NCBI GenBank assembly: GCA_033344775.1 | Contig: JAWPMT010000005.1 | Location: 658,501-722,500 of the forward strand | DNA length: 64,000 bases | Direction of reading: 5' to 3' | Origin: Cytophagales bacterium | GTDB taxonomy: Bacteria; Bacteroidota; Bacteroidia; Cytophagales; Cyclobacteriaceae | Part shown: positions 24,681 to 32,475 of the stretch, in pieces | How the letters are laid out: the number at the start of each line of letters is the position of its first letter | How positions within the stretch are numbered: position 1 is the stretch's first letter | Notes under the pieces: generated by a model | The model's input: the letters and a program-made list of their open reading frames with translations, nothing else | What the model was told of the DNA's origin: nothing | Database searches by the model: none | Program-made: the position numbers and the translations under genes

Positions 24681-25985
24681 TTAAAATCGCTCGATTTTCG
24701 CCCCAAGCGCATTGAGTCGTGTATCGATGTGCTGATAGCCACGATCTATTTGCTCAACATTATGGATCACACTGGAGCCTTCTGCCGACATAGCTGCGAT
24801 CAACAAAGAAACACCTGCTCGGATATCAGGAGAAGTCATTTGAATACCTCTTAATGGAACTACGCGATCAAGTCCAATGATCGTCGCACGGTGTGGATCA
24901 CAAAGAATGATCTGTGCGCCCATATCAATCAACTTATCTACGAAGAACAGCCGACTCTCAAACATTTTCTGATGTACCAGACACGTTCCTTTTGCCTGCG
25001 TAGCCGTCACGAGGATAACACTGAGCAAATCGGGTGTAAAACCTGGCCATATGGCGTCTGCAATGGTAAGGATCGATCCGTCGATGAATGTATCGATCTC
25101 ATAATGATCCTGCGCAGGGATATACAAATCATCACCCTTCACCTCGATCTGAATACCCAGTCTTCGGAAGGTATCAGGAATCAAACCGAGTTGATCTACA
25201 CGAGCGTCTTTGATGGTTAACTCCGACTGGGTCATTGCAGCCATACCAATGAAGCTACCAATCTCAATCATATCGGGTAACATGGTGTGTGAAGTACCAT
25301 TCAACTCCTTCACACCGGTGATCTTCAATAAATTCGAACCAATTCCTTCAATTTGTGCGCCCATGCGCACCAACATGTTGCACAATTGCTGTAAGTAGGG
25401 TTCGCAGGCAGCATTGTAGATGGTCGTCAACCCTTCAGCCAGCGTAGCAGCCATTACAATGTTGGCCGTACCTGTCACAGAAGCTTCATCCAGGTGCATA
25501 TAAGCACCTTTCAGATGTTTTCCATCGACTGTGTAGAAAGATGATTTATTGTCGTAGTTGAACTCCGCACCTAGTTTTTGGAAACCAATGAAGTGCGTAT
25601 CTACTCTTCTCCGTCCTATTTTATCTCCACCCGGCTTTGGCATTTTTCCAATACCAAATCTCGAAAGCATTGGCCCCAAGAGCATCATGGATCCCCGCAG
25701 GGAAGCTGCCTGATCTCTATAAGCGTCTGTATCCAGATAATCCAGATTGACATTGGCTGCTTTGAAGCGATAGGATTCGGGTCCTATTTTGGTGACCTCC
25801 ACCCCCAGGTCACTCAGGAGCTCAATGAGTTTGATCACGTCCCGAATATTGGGCACTTTATGGATATCTACTTCTTCGGCCGTAAGCAGCACCGCCGAAA
25901 CAATTTGTAGGGCTTCGTTTTTTGCACCCTGAGGGACAATAGATCCTTTCAATCTATTTCCTCCCTCGACTCGAAAAGACGCCAT
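24681..25985 (-). CDS. murA: UDP-N-acetylglucosamine 1-carboxyvinyltransferase MurA
   Basis: 434 aa, full length. First committed step of peptidoglycan synthesis: transfer of enolpyruvate from PEP to UDP-GlcNAc in the cytoplasm. Hallmarks are GSIVPQGAKNEALQIVSAVL at the start, RDQAASLRGSMMLLGPML, PGGDKIGRRRVDTHFIGF and NAACEPYLQQLCNMLVRMG. The active-site loop reads PGGD, so position 121 is Asp where E. coli MurA has Cys115. Cys-to-Asp at this site is known to keep activity but prevent covalent fosfomycin inactivation. It lies 15 nt downstream of the DUF4290 gene in the same operon. Confidence 0.97.
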   Translation of the reverse strand: MASFRVEGGNRLKGSIVPQGAKNEALQIVSAVLLTAEEVDIHKVPNIRDVIKLIELLSDLGVEVTKIGPESYRFKAANVNLDYLDTDAYRDQAASLRGSMMLLGPMLSRFGIGKMPKPGGDKIGRRRVDTHFIGFQKLGAEFNYDNKSSFYTVDGKHLKGAYMHLDEASVTGTANIVMAATLAEGLTTIYNAACEPYLQQLCNMLVRMGAQIEGIGSNLLKITGVKELNGTSHTMLPDMIEIGSFIGMAAMTQSELTIKDARVDQLGLIPDTFRRLGIQIEVKGDDLYIPAQDHYEIDTFIDGSILTIADAIWPGFTPDLLSVILVTATQAKGTCLVHQKMFESRLFFVDKLIDMGAQIILCDPHRATIIGLDRVVPLRGIQMTSPDIRAGVSLLIAAMSAEGSSVIHNVEQIDRGYQHIDTRLNALGAKIERF

Positions 25986-26000
25986 TCGCTCTGTTAGAGA

Positions 26001-26666
26001 TTAGTTACGCTTTCTTTTGCGTTTGCCACCACCCATTTTATTATTACGCTTCTGGTGATGATGATTGTTACTATGATCTTGGCGACCGTTACCGTGACCT
26101 CCGGATTTCTCTTTCTTGGAATCAAACAATTTATGCTCTTCAACGAAAGCCAAATCTATGTCAAGCTTACCACCTGATAATTTTTTGATGTGCTCGAGGA
26201 TCACACGATCTTCTATAGAATCTTTGTTCCAGGTAAGGCAAAATGATTTCATCAACCGTCCTACCGCAACAATGGCACCCTGCTTCTCTTCTTCATTTTC
26301 CATTTCGATCGCCTGACCGATCATGATCTCAACATTTCTTCCATAATGTCTGAAACGGATCTCATTCGATTTGTAAGGCACCCGATTAGGCTTGCGATCC
26401 AGAATCTCTGAATTGGGGACAGGAAAAGGTCCCTCCGCATCCAGATTAAATTCAGAGATGATAAAAAGATCATCCCAAACTTTCTGATGATAGTCGTTCG
26501 AATCTTTAACATTCGGATTGATCTGCTTCATCAGTTCGACCAGGGTGGCCGCGTATTTATTTCTTTTTTCCTTGTCTTCTACGGTCTTGACGAATTCAAC
26601 TAGCTTATGGATGTTGCGACCGTATTCTTTGAGGGTAAGTGATTCCCTCCCCGTGTTGTATTCCAT
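26001..26666 (-). CDS. DUF4290 protein
   Basis: 221 aa. Residues 1-170 match DUF4290: EYNTGRESLTLKEYGRNIHK, LVELMKQINPNVKD and EIRFRHYGRNVEIMIGQAIE are characteristic. It is followed by a low-complexity Gly/His/Lys/Arg/Asn tail (HHHQKRNNKMGGGKRKRKRN) that could bind nucleic acid or act as a disordered anchor. The gene precedes murA by 15 nt; this pairing is frequent in Bacteroidota, suggesting a cell-wall related role, but no function is established. Confidence 0.9.
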   Translation of the reverse strand: MEYNTGRESLTLKEYGRNIHKLVEFVKTVEDKEKRNKYAATLVELMKQINPNVKDSNDYHQKVWDDLFIISEFNLDAEGPFPVPNSEILDRKPNRVPYKSNEIRFRHYGRNVEIMIGQAIEMENEEEKQGAIVAVGRLMKSFCLTWNKDSIEDRVILEHIKKLSGGKLDIDLAFVEEHKLFDSKKEKSGGHGNGRQDHSNNHHHQKRNNKMGGGKRKRKRN

Positions 26667-26756
26667 GAAAGTGATTTAATGGCATAAAATTAATCGAAAC
26701 TATGCTAACCTGAATAAAGAACTGGCAGGTGCTTTTCATTTAGTTGTAAGAAATGC

Positions 26757-26785
26757 GAAAACCCACGAACCAAATGACCCGTGGG
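26757..26785 (-). terminator. Intrinsic terminator of the small peptide gene
   Basis: On the minus strand CCCACG (26785 to 26780 region), a 12-nt loop, CGTGGG (26767 to 26762), then TTTT. It lies 23 nt after the stop of the 50-aa reading frame, transcribed leftward. It may also block transcription entering from upstream toward DUF4290/murA. Confidence 0.75.
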
Positions 26786-26807
26786 ATTGAAGTTGTTTTG
26801 AGAGCAA

Positions 26808-26960
26808 TCAGGCTATGTAAGAGGCGACATGGCCAAATAACATAGTGTTATTCTCTCCATAATCACAGCAGCCAGGAACGTAATCGCTTGTTCGAAACGA
26901 AAGTCCAGGTGGCCACCGCAAGCCGGTCCTGCTCCGAGTTAACTTGATGGGATTCTTCAT
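26808..26960 (-). CDS. Possible small peptide gene (50 aa) with own terminator
   Basis: ATG at 26960, TGA at 26808-26810. The peptide begins MKNPIKLTRSRTGLRWPPGL, continues through VPGCCDYGENN and ends VASYIA. The N-terminal half is basic, a vicinal Cys pair sits near residues 31-32 and the C-terminus is hydrophobic/aromatic. An intrinsic terminator lies 23 nt downstream and a -7-like TACGTTTT 27 nt upstream, which argues for a genuine transcript. No family is recognised; no maturation enzyme or transporter is adjacent. Alternatives are a chance frame within a small RNA. Confidence 0.45.
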   Translation of the reverse strand: MKNPIKLTRSRTGLRWPPGLSFRTSDYVPGCCDYGENNTMLFGHVASYIA

Positions 26961-26986
26961 GGTCACTACTCTTTTGATTTACAACT

Positions 26987-26994
26987 AAAACGTA
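26987..26994 (-). promoter_or_regulatory. Possible -7 element of the small peptide gene
   Basis: Minus strand TACGTTTT differs by one base from TAnnTTTG and lies 27 nt upstream of the ATG at 26960. No clear -33 TTG. Confidence 0.3.
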
Positions 26995-27023
26995 TAACTC
27001 TGATCTTTTTTCTGAAAATTTCG

Positions 27024-27052
27024 TTGTAAACAAACTGTAAATCGTTTTACAA
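27024..27052. promoter_or_regulatory. Dyad between divergent genes
   Basis: TTGTAAAC (27024-27031) and GTTTTACAA (27044-27052) form an inverted repeat with one extra base, between the leftward peptide gene and the rightward gene at 27089. Operator role is a guess. Confidence 0.3.
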
Positions 27053-27088
27053 ACGTTATTCCGATGTAATTCAATCTAACTGAACCAA

Positions 27089-27991
27089 GTGACTCCAACT
27101 GACAAACAACTATTTTCACGTTTGAAAGCGGCCATTTCAAAACAGCTCAGGGATAACCACCCGGACGTTCCCGAGGATACTTCAATCTGGAAAAAGCGTG
27201 AAATCGAATTGTTCCAAGGGGAACTTTTAACAAATGTTCATGGACGAATCAGTGAAAAGTGGTTCTATACCCATATAAAAGGTGAACATCGAAGCTTACC
27301 GAGGATAGACATGCTCGATATGCTATCGCGCTATATCGGTGAAGCCAGTTGGGCCAGCTTTAAAAGGAAACATCAACCCAAAACATCTATAAAAAGGCGA
27401 GGGTTAATGGCTGCAATCGTCAGCTTGTTCTTATTTGTCATTGCTGGAATTGCGCTTAGCATGAAGCCTAACACCGTTCAATTTTGCTTTCATGACCTGT
27501 ATAGTCAGCAATCGATACCCGCCAAAGAATTGACGGTATCCTGGCTACGCTCAGATGAGTCCCCTATTCTGACCCCAGTCAATGAAGAAGGTTGCGTCTG
27601 CCTTCAAACACAAGAACCCGTAATCACTTTACAGGTCAATTCACCTTATTATCTGGAAGATACGATCACAAGAAAAGTAGATGAACCGAATTATCACGAG
27701 AGCATTGCTTTGAGAACTGACGACTATGCCCGAGCCATTCGCATGTTTTCTCAGCCTGACCAAAAAGAATGGAAACATTGCCGTTCCTATCTACGAGGAG
27801 TCTTTAACGAAAATGCCCGCATCTATCATTACAATGCAGACGAATCTTATACGGTAGACATACTGAACCGTGACGAATTCATTGATAAGCTTACTTCTCC
27901 TACCAGAGCACTAAAAAACCTGGAGGTAATGGAAATAGACTACCAGGGTAAAAAAATTGCTGTTTTACGTTTTAAGATCAAAGCATCATGA
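27089..27991 (+). CDS. Membrane protein of unknown function with cytoplasmic N-terminal domain (300 aa)
   Basis: Starts with GTG. Residues 1-100 are soluble and helical (IWKKREIELFQGELLTNVHG, ISEKWFYTHIKGEHRSLPRI, DMLDMLSRYIG), looking like an effector-domain-type regulatory helical fold. One membrane helix at about 108-128 (GLMAAIVSLFLFVIAGIALS) is followed by a periplasmic domain (residues 130-300) with a Cys-x-Cys (EEGCVCLQT) and a C-terminal beta-rich part. The layout of small cytoplasmic domain, one helix and periplasmic sensor-like domain resembles anti-sigma or signalling proteins, but no such motif is recognised. It overlaps the next lipoprotein gene by 4 nt, so the two products likely act together. 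Confidence 0.7.
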   Translation: MTPTDKQLFSRLKAAISKQLRDNHPDVPEDTSIWKKREIELFQGELLTNVHGRISEKWFYTHIKGEHRSLPRIDMLDMLSRYIGEASWASFKRKHQPKTSIKRRGLMAAIVSLFLFVIAGIALSMKPNTVQFCFHDLYSQQSIPAKELTVSWLRSDESPILTPVNEEGCVCLQTQEPVITLQVNSPYYLEDTITRKVDEPNYHESIALRTDDYARAIRMFSQPDQKEWKHCRSYLRGVFNENARIYHYNADESYTVDILNRDEFIDKLTSPTRALKNLEVMEIDYQGKKIAVLRFKIKAS

Positions 27992-28503
27992 ATTGGAGAT
28001 CGCTTTTCTTCTTAATCACCCTGAGTGCTTGTGCTTCGACAGTCTGGAAAAATGATCCCGAAATACCGAATACCCGATACAAGGACCAACTCATTAATTA
28101 TAAGTCGCTCAATGAAGAGGTGATCAACATCTTGAAAAATTATATATCAGAGCAGCTTCGGGAATTGATTGACCACTCAAACAACGCTTCAAACGAAACT
28201 TACGCTAAATCACTTCGCTATTACTCAAGGGAAAAGGTAAAAACCATCCTGAATGTGGAAGAAGATCAACCAGAGAGTGAAAAAGTGGACCAGATCATCA
28301 ATCAAGTCAGGAGATCTTCGTTTGAGCAGTTTCTGATCGAAAGTCCGGAAATGGGCAATGATAGTGCGCTTTACAGCAACATTTTATTGGAAGGCAAAAG
28401 CTTTCTCAAAGCCAGAATCAAACCAACGTTGAAACCCTTCACACCGGACACAGTACGAGTTTGGGAAGTGGACTTTATGTATTTAGGAAAAGAGGAGTAT
28501 TGA
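27988..28503 (+). CDS. Putative lipoprotein, unknown function (171 aa)
   Basis: The N-terminus MNWRSLFFLITLSACAS has a lipobox (L-S-A-C, Cys15), so the protein is probably membrane-anchored. The rest is mainly helical (EVINILKNYISEQLRELIDH) with a C-terminal beta segment (VRVWEVDFMYLGKEEY). Its ATG overlaps the stop of the preceding membrane protein gene (ATGA). The C-terminal strands of the two products look alike (KIAVLRFKIKAS versus VRVWEVDFMY). No homologue recognised. Confidence 0.7.
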   Translation: MNWRSLFFLITLSACASTVWKNDPEIPNTRYKDQLINYKSLNEEVINILKNYISEQLRELIDHSNNASNETYAKSLRYYSREKVKTILNVEEDQPESEKVDQIINQVRRSSFEQFLIESPEMGNDSALYSNILLEGKSFLKARIKPTLKPFTPDTVRVWEVDFMYLGKEEY

Positions 28504-28530
28504 TCAGTTACTCAAACACTCCGAGGAATG

Positions 28531-29181
28531 TCAATTTAGAGCGATTTCCTTCTCTGCGAGGATCTTTCCATCTTCTACAACCTCAACACGCACCGGAACA
28601 GCACCAAACTTTGACATGTCATAAGAAAAGCTATTCTTATCCTTGGGTTCCCAGTAGTAGTATTCAAATTCATCGGTATTGTTCACATAGAAAAACACGC
28701 TGATCGCTTCGATTTGCTCGTCTACCAGTTCAATGGTCACATCCTCCCCCGCAGCAGAAATCAGTACACGATCTTTGGAAGCAGGATTCTTTTCTTTGTC
28801 CTTTTTACGTTTCTCACGTTGCTTATCCTTCTTTACCTTTTGTTCTGTTAGATAGGTTGCAGTCTTTTCTCCGAGATATACCTCATAATCAAACTTGGTA
28901 TCACTGAACTTCACCTGGAATTTGTAAACGCCATCTGGCAAATTTGAAAAATTGAAAGGTTTCTCAAACGCGTCTGAAAACACTTTTTCGGTAGCCAGGG
29001 TCCTACCACTGTCATCGGTCAATCGAATGGAAACATCCCACTGATAGTCCGCCTTGAATACTACAGAGAAGACCTTGTTCCCGCGATCCTTGATATTGAG
29101 ATAGGTTTCCTGCCCTGAAGCCGCTACCGGTCCCAAAATAAGTAATAAAAAGAAGTAAATTATCCGCCAGTTTCCCATCAC
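28531..29181 (-). CDS. Secreted Ig-like protein with Lys-rich linker (216 aa)
   Basis: Signal peptide (RIIYFFLLLILGPVAASGQ, cleavage near residue 24). Residues 25-110 form an Ig-like module with VSIRLTDDSGRTLATEKVFS and NLPDGVYKFQVKFSD, the same plan as the proteins at 21866-22207 and 44135-44752. A very basic linker (residues about 115-135, KKDKQREKRKKDKEK) follows. A second beta domain (about 138-216) contains AISVFFYVNNTDEFEYYYWE and ends VRVEVVEDGKILAEKEIALN. It converges on the lipoprotein gene at 27988-28503. No enzymatic motif; probably an exported surface or envelope protein. Confidence 0.8.
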   Translation of the reverse strand: MMGNWRIIYFFLLLILGPVAASGQETYLNIKDRGNKVFSVVFKADYQWDVSIRLTDDSGRTLATEKVFSDAFEKPFNFSNLPDGVYKFQVKFSDTKFDYEVYLGEKTATYLTEQKVKKDKQREKRKKDKEKNPASKDRVLISAAGEDVTIELVDEQIEAISVFFYVNNTDEFEYYYWEPKDKNSFSYDMSKFGAVPVRVEVVEDGKILAEKEIALN

Positions 29182-29285
29182 TCACTCTTAGGCAAAAGCA
29201 AAATAAATAATATTAAGATGAAGTTAAAACTTCATTTCGCGTTAATCACATTTTCCGGTTGATCTGTTGTCAAATATCATAAAAG

Positions 29286-29314
29286 AAAAAATCCCAGTCA
29301 TTGTACGGGGATTC
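29286..29314 (-). terminator. Intrinsic terminator, minus strand
   Basis: Minus strand reads AATCCC, a 12-nt loop, GGGATT, then TTTT (complement of 29313 down to 29286). It lies 105 nt upstream of the start of the gene ending at 28531, so it probably ends transcription from the AIM24 gene or a short RNA from this intergenic region. Confidence 0.7.
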
Positions 29315-29331
29315 TTACTAATGCTATAATC

Positions 29332-29344
29332 TGGTTGGACCCAA
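29332..29344. repeat. Second copy of the TGGTTGGACCCAA motif
   Basis: The 13-nt TGGTTGGACCCAA is identical to 21633-21645 and in the same orientation. Here the dyad GTTGG-AC-CCAAT has one mismatch. It lies upstream of the leftward gene starting at 29181. Confidence 0.5.
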
Positions 29345-29420
29345 TTTCAAAATTTTCTTATTCAGTCCTTATCTCTGAGGGGCTGAATCCTCGGATACAT
29401 TACAAAAGAAATGCGATAAA

Positions 29421-29450
29421 CGTTCAGATCGAAATGAAACGACCTGAACG
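29421..29450. terminator. Long hairpin downstream of the AIM24 gene
   Basis: CGTTCAGATCG (29421-29431), AAATGAAA, CGACCTGAACG (29440-29450) form an 11-bp stem; on the minus strand the central pair is a G-T wobble, so the stem is complete. Only TTTAT follows on the minus strand, so termination is uncertain. The rest of 29182-29495 holds no gene. Confidence 0.45.
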
Positions 29451-29495
29451 AGTGTTATTTCAAAAGAGCCGGCAATTCTCCAATTGAATCGGGAA

Positions 29496-30284
29496 TTAAT
29501 CTCCGTCGATCATTCGGCCGATACCTCCGAGAATTGATCCTTCACCTTTATCAGATCCTCCAGTCGATGGTGCATGCTGCAAAATTCGATCTGCCAGTCT
29601 GGAGAATGGTAAACTTTGTAAATAAACTGTTCCAGTCCCTCGCAAAGTCGCCAGGAACAAACCCTCTCCACCAAAAAACATCGATTTTAAATTCCCTGCA
29701 CGCTGAATATCATAATCGATACCCGAAGAAAAGGCGACAATACATCCTGTGTCGATCCGAAGTTCCTCATTGTTCAATTCCTTCTTCACAACCGTGCCAC
29801 CGGCATGGATAAACGCCTTGCCATCACCACTTAATCGCTGAAGGATAAAACCTTCTCCACCGAAGAATCCTGCACCTAGTTTCCTGGAAAATGCGATATC
29901 CACTTTGGTCCCCAGGGCTGCACAAAGAAAAGCATCTTTTTGGCACATGATTTCTCCGCCAATCTTAGGCAGGTCCACCGGAATGATCTTTCCAGGATAC
30001 GGTGCAGCGAAAGCAGCTTTGGCTCTGGAATGACCTTCATTGGTGAAATGGGTCATAAAAATAGATTCACCGGTTAGGGCTCTTTTGCCAACATCCAGCA
30101 CCTTTCCAAAAAACCCTTTGTTAGGCTCTGAACCATCACCCATTTTAGCTTCAAAGGCAATGCCCTGTTCCATCCAGTTCATAGCTCCGGCTTCTGCAAT
30201 GACCGTCTCTTGTGGATCCAATTCCACCTCCACCATTTGCATGTCATCCCCGTGTATTTCGTAATCTATTTCGTGTGATCTCAT
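29496..30284 (-). CDS. AIM24/TIGR00266 family protein
   Basis: 262 aa. Family hallmarks are [82 protein letters not shown] and [23 protein letters not shown]24-like proteins are beta-prism (TRAP-like) proteins with no established enzymatic activity in bacteria. No signal peptide. Monocistronic, with a hairpin and a terminator downstream. Confidence 0.92.
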   Translation of the reverse strand: MRSHEIDYEIHGDDMQMVEVELDPQETVIAEAGAMNWMEQGIAFEAKMGDGSEPNKGFFGKVLDVGKRALTGESIFMTHFTNEGHSRAKAAFAAPYPGKIIPVDLPKIGGEIMCQKDAFLCAALGTKVDIAFSRKLGAGFFGGEGFILQRLSGDGKAFIHAGGTVVKKELNNEELRIDTGCIVAFSSGIDYDIQRAGNLKSMFFGGEGLFLATLRGTGTVYLQSLPFSRLADRILQHAPSTGGSDKGEGSILGGIGRMIDGD

Positions 30285-30391
30285 ATCTGTATAAACATTA
30301 TTAATCCCTGAAAATAATACGACTTATCTAATTTCATCACAGATGTCCATGAATTCAGAGCGAATTAGGTTTACCCGTACCATTCAAAAAC

Positions 30392-30928
30392 TTACCATCC
30401 CTTACGTTGCAACAAACCAGAAATGTGGGCAAGGTGATGTCGGCAATGCCAGTCATACAAACCAATATTAAGCCATAGGGGTATCTCTTTTTTGGTCTCA
30501 GGATGAATAAAAGAACGATGTAGCTCTTCCTCTCCGAGGTGTTGAAGCAAGATCACCCACTTTTCATGCAGCGCTTTAACCAATGCCAATCCCGGAAGAA
30601 TATCTCCTTTCGAATCAGGCAACTCCGCCCATCGGTCCTCGTAATAGGCCTTGATCACCGGCTGATCTTCGGTTAAGGTCCATTTGAAACGAACGTAGCT
30701 ATTCATGTGACTATCACCTACATGATGCACCAACTGTCGAATGGTCCATCCTCCCGGTCGGTAAGGAGTATCCAATTGTTGTTCATCCAGATTCTCAACC
30801 AGTGAAGTGAGATCCGATGGAAATCTGGCAATGGTCTCGATCCAGTTTGAAATCGGTGCCTCTTCATAGTTGGCGGGCGACTCAAATGAACCGATCGGAT
30901 ATTGAAGCTGCTTAAGATCTTTTCCCAT
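30392..30928 (-). CDS. YfiT/BstA-like DinB-fold protein (putative bacillithiol S-transferase)
   Basis: 178 aa from the ATG at 30928 (MGKDLKQLQYPIGSFESPAN). The frame is open 13 codons further, but the longer version would place the strong promoter -7 element TACTTTTG inside the coding region, so the shorter start is preferred. Metal-binding histidines of the DinB/YfiT fold are visible in VHHVGDSHMN and LYDWHCRHHLAHI. 'YRPGGWTIRQL-x-HH' is the YfiT signature. BstA/YfiT proteins conjugate bacillithiol to electrophiles or act as metal-dependent hydrolases; Bacteroidota are known to use bacillithiol. Confidence 0.88.
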   Translation of the reverse strand: MGKDLKQLQYPIGSFESPANYEEAPISNWIETIARFPSDLTSLVENLDEQQLDTPYRPGGWTIRQLVHHVGDSHMNSYVRFKWTLTEDQPVIKAYYEDRWAELPDSKGDILPGLALVKALHEKWVILLQHLGEEELHRSFIHPETKKEIPLWLNIGLYDWHCRHHLAHISGLLQRKGW

Positions 30929-30945
30929 AAAAAAATTGATTGATC

Positions 30946-30978
30946 CAAAAGTACCAAAACCTGTCACGGCGTATCCAA
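30946..30978 (-). promoter_or_regulatory. Promoter of the YfiT/BstA-like gene
   Basis: Minus strand TTG (complement of 30976-30978), 22 nt, then TACTTTTG (30953 to 30946), an exact TAnnTTTG. The leader would be about 12 nt and supports the start at 30928. Confidence 0.55.
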
Positions 30979-31013
30979 TTTTAAAGAACGTTCTTAGAGC
31001 AAAGGGTAATGCT

Positions 31014-31021
31014 TAGTTTTG
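31014..31021 (+). promoter_or_regulatory. -7 element of the gene at 31068
   Basis: TAGTTTTG is an exact TAnnTTTG match 47 nt before the ATG. No good -33 TTG at the expected distance. Confidence 0.4.
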
Positions 31022-31067
31022 TCACAGATTGAAAAGGATCCAAATTTAAAGATCAACCCTACCTATC

Positions 31068-31754
31068 ATGAAAATCCTAAAGTGGTTCGCAATTGTTCTC
31101 GTAAGTATTGTGGTCATCATTTTTGCAGCCATCAATATTTCAAGTAAATCTTTACCGGAAGGCACCAAGGGACCAGCTGCGGAAGTACTGACCGACAAGA
31201 TGCTGAATGCCATCAATGCAGATGCCTACGAGCAACTCAACTACCTGGAATGGACTTTCCGGGACGGCCACCATTTCTCCTGGAATAAGAAGGACAATGA
31301 GGTGATCGTAAAATGGGAGGACTTTGAGGTACAGCTTAATCCAGATGAACTAACTGGCGAAGCCAAGAAAAATGGCGTCGCTTTGGTTGGTGATACCAAA
31401 CAAGAAGCCATCCAGACGGCCTGGGCTTACTTTGCGAACGACTCGTTTTGGCTGGTGGCTCCGTACAAAGTACGTGATCCGGGCACGGAAAGAAGTGTCA
31501 TTGAAACGGAAGAAGGTCCTGCGCTGCTGATCACTTACACCTCAGGAGGAGTAACTCCTGGCGATAGTTACCTATGGTACCTGGACGAATCAGGAAAGCC
31601 TGTCGCCTGGGAAATGTGGACAAGCATTATACCTGTGCAAGGCCTTAGAACTACCTGGGAAGATTGGAAGGAATACAAAGGCGCATGGTTTGCACCGAAT
31701 CATCAAGGCCCCGGACCACTCGCCATTCCATTGACCATTCATAAGATAGAGTAA
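31068..31754 (+). CDS. Membrane-anchored protein of unknown function (228 aa)
   Basis: One N-terminal hydrophobic helix (WFAIVLVSIVVIIFAAINIS) anchors the protein or is a signal peptide. The exported domain has WTFRDGHHFSWNKKDNEVIV, TAWAYFANDSFWLVAPYKVR, LITYTSGGVTPGDSYLWYLD and AWEMWTSIIPVQGLRTTW. It is tryptophan-rich and beta-rich, resembling a LolA/LolB-type half barrel that handles hydrophobic ligands. I recognise it only as a conserved-looking Bacteroidota exported protein. It has its own promoter element and converges on yigZ. Confidence 0.7.
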   Translation: MKILKWFAIVLVSIVVIIFAAINISSKSLPEGTKGPAAEVLTDKMLNAINADAYEQLNYLEWTFRDGHHFSWNKKDNEVIVKWEDFEVQLNPDELTGEAKKNGVALVGDTKQEAIQTAWAYFANDSFWLVAPYKVRDPGTERSVIETEEGPALLITYTSGGVTPGDSYLWYLDESGKPVAWEMWTSIIPVQGLRTTWEDWKEYKGAWFAPNHQGPGPLAIPLTIHKIE

Positions 31755-31843
31755 TTCCTCAGCGTCTTCAAAGAATGACAGTTAGCCAATCAGAGTCACT
31801 TGAAAAGGACTCTGATATTGAGCCTAACTCGTCGGAAGATTGG

Positions 31844-31880
31844 CCTGTCGAAACCTGTCAGGTTGAGCCTGTCGAAACCT
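31844..31880. repeat. Direct repeat of CCTGTCGAAACCT at a convergent gene junction
   Basis: The 13-mer occurs at 31844-31856 and 31868-31880 (period 24), separated by a CCTGTCAGG-containing dyad (AACCTG-T-CAGGTT). It resembles the dispersed TTCGACAGGCTCA-type repeats seen between convergent genes in many genomes. The second copy reaches the yigZ stop codon. Confidence 0.7.
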
Positions 31881-32475
31881 ACACCACCCGAATCGACAAC
31901 TGATGCGGTGGCTCATTCGCGGCGATTAGTTGTTCGTATTGTTCAGCTCTGATCTCCGCTACCACACGACAAGAGGCCTCATAGACCCGTTCAATGAATT
32001 TCAATTCAAAAAGCCCCAGCAGGCGCTCGGCTGCAGTGGTTTCATCGTAAGCGTAGTTCAGTTCAAATCGAACAACCGGATAAATCTCATGTTTGGTCAC
32101 TTTCTGCAGGGCATCCTCCGCGGCTGTTTTGTAAGCCTGGATCAATCCTCCCACACCAAGTTTGGTTCCTCCGAAATACCGGATCACCACAACCAACACA
32201 TTGGTCAGGCCAAAAGAACGAATCTGACCGAGGATAGGATCGCCTGCAGAATGGCCTGGCTCTCCATCGTCATTGGCACGCGTTTGCTGTTGCTCCATGC
32301 CCAGGACATATGCATAACAATGATGTCTGGCATCATAATACTCCTTACGAAGCGCTTCCAGTGCCATCTTCACATCTTCCTCCGAATCCACAGGAAAAGC
32401 AAAGCTGTGGAACTTACTACCCCGATCCTTGAAGAATCCATCCGAATTTTGGGTTATGGTCCAGTAGCTAGTCAC
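31879..32475 (-). CDS. yigZ: YigZ/IMPACT family protein
   Basis: 198 aa. IMPACT-family hallmarks: KDRGSKFHSFAFPV, YDARHHCYAYVLG, ANDDGEPGHSAGDPILGQI, NVLVVVIRYFGGTKLGVGGL and AYKTAAEDAL. The C-terminal part (about 130-198) is the EF-G domain IV-like fold typical of YigZ. The role is probably translation- or ribosome-related; eukaryotic IMPACT binds Gcn1 and limits Gcn2 signalling. Its ATG overlaps the stop of the upstream TPR gene by 4 nt. Confidence 0.95.
   Translation of the reverse strand: MTSYWTITQNSDGFFKDRGSKFHSFAFPVDSEEDVKMALEALRKEYYDARHHCYAYVLGMEQQQTRANDDGEPGHSAGDPILGQIRSFGLTNVLVVVIRYFGGTKLGVGGLIQAYKTAAEDALQKVTKHEIYPVVRFELNYAYDETTAAERLLGLFELKFIERVYEASCRVVAEIRAEQYEQLIAANEPPHQLSIRVV

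Noticed and set aside
27089-28503. Anti-sigma factor / sigma regulator pair
   Set aside because: The membrane protein plus lipoprotein layout is suggestive, but no sigma factor, FecR-type domain or anti-sigma motif is visible.
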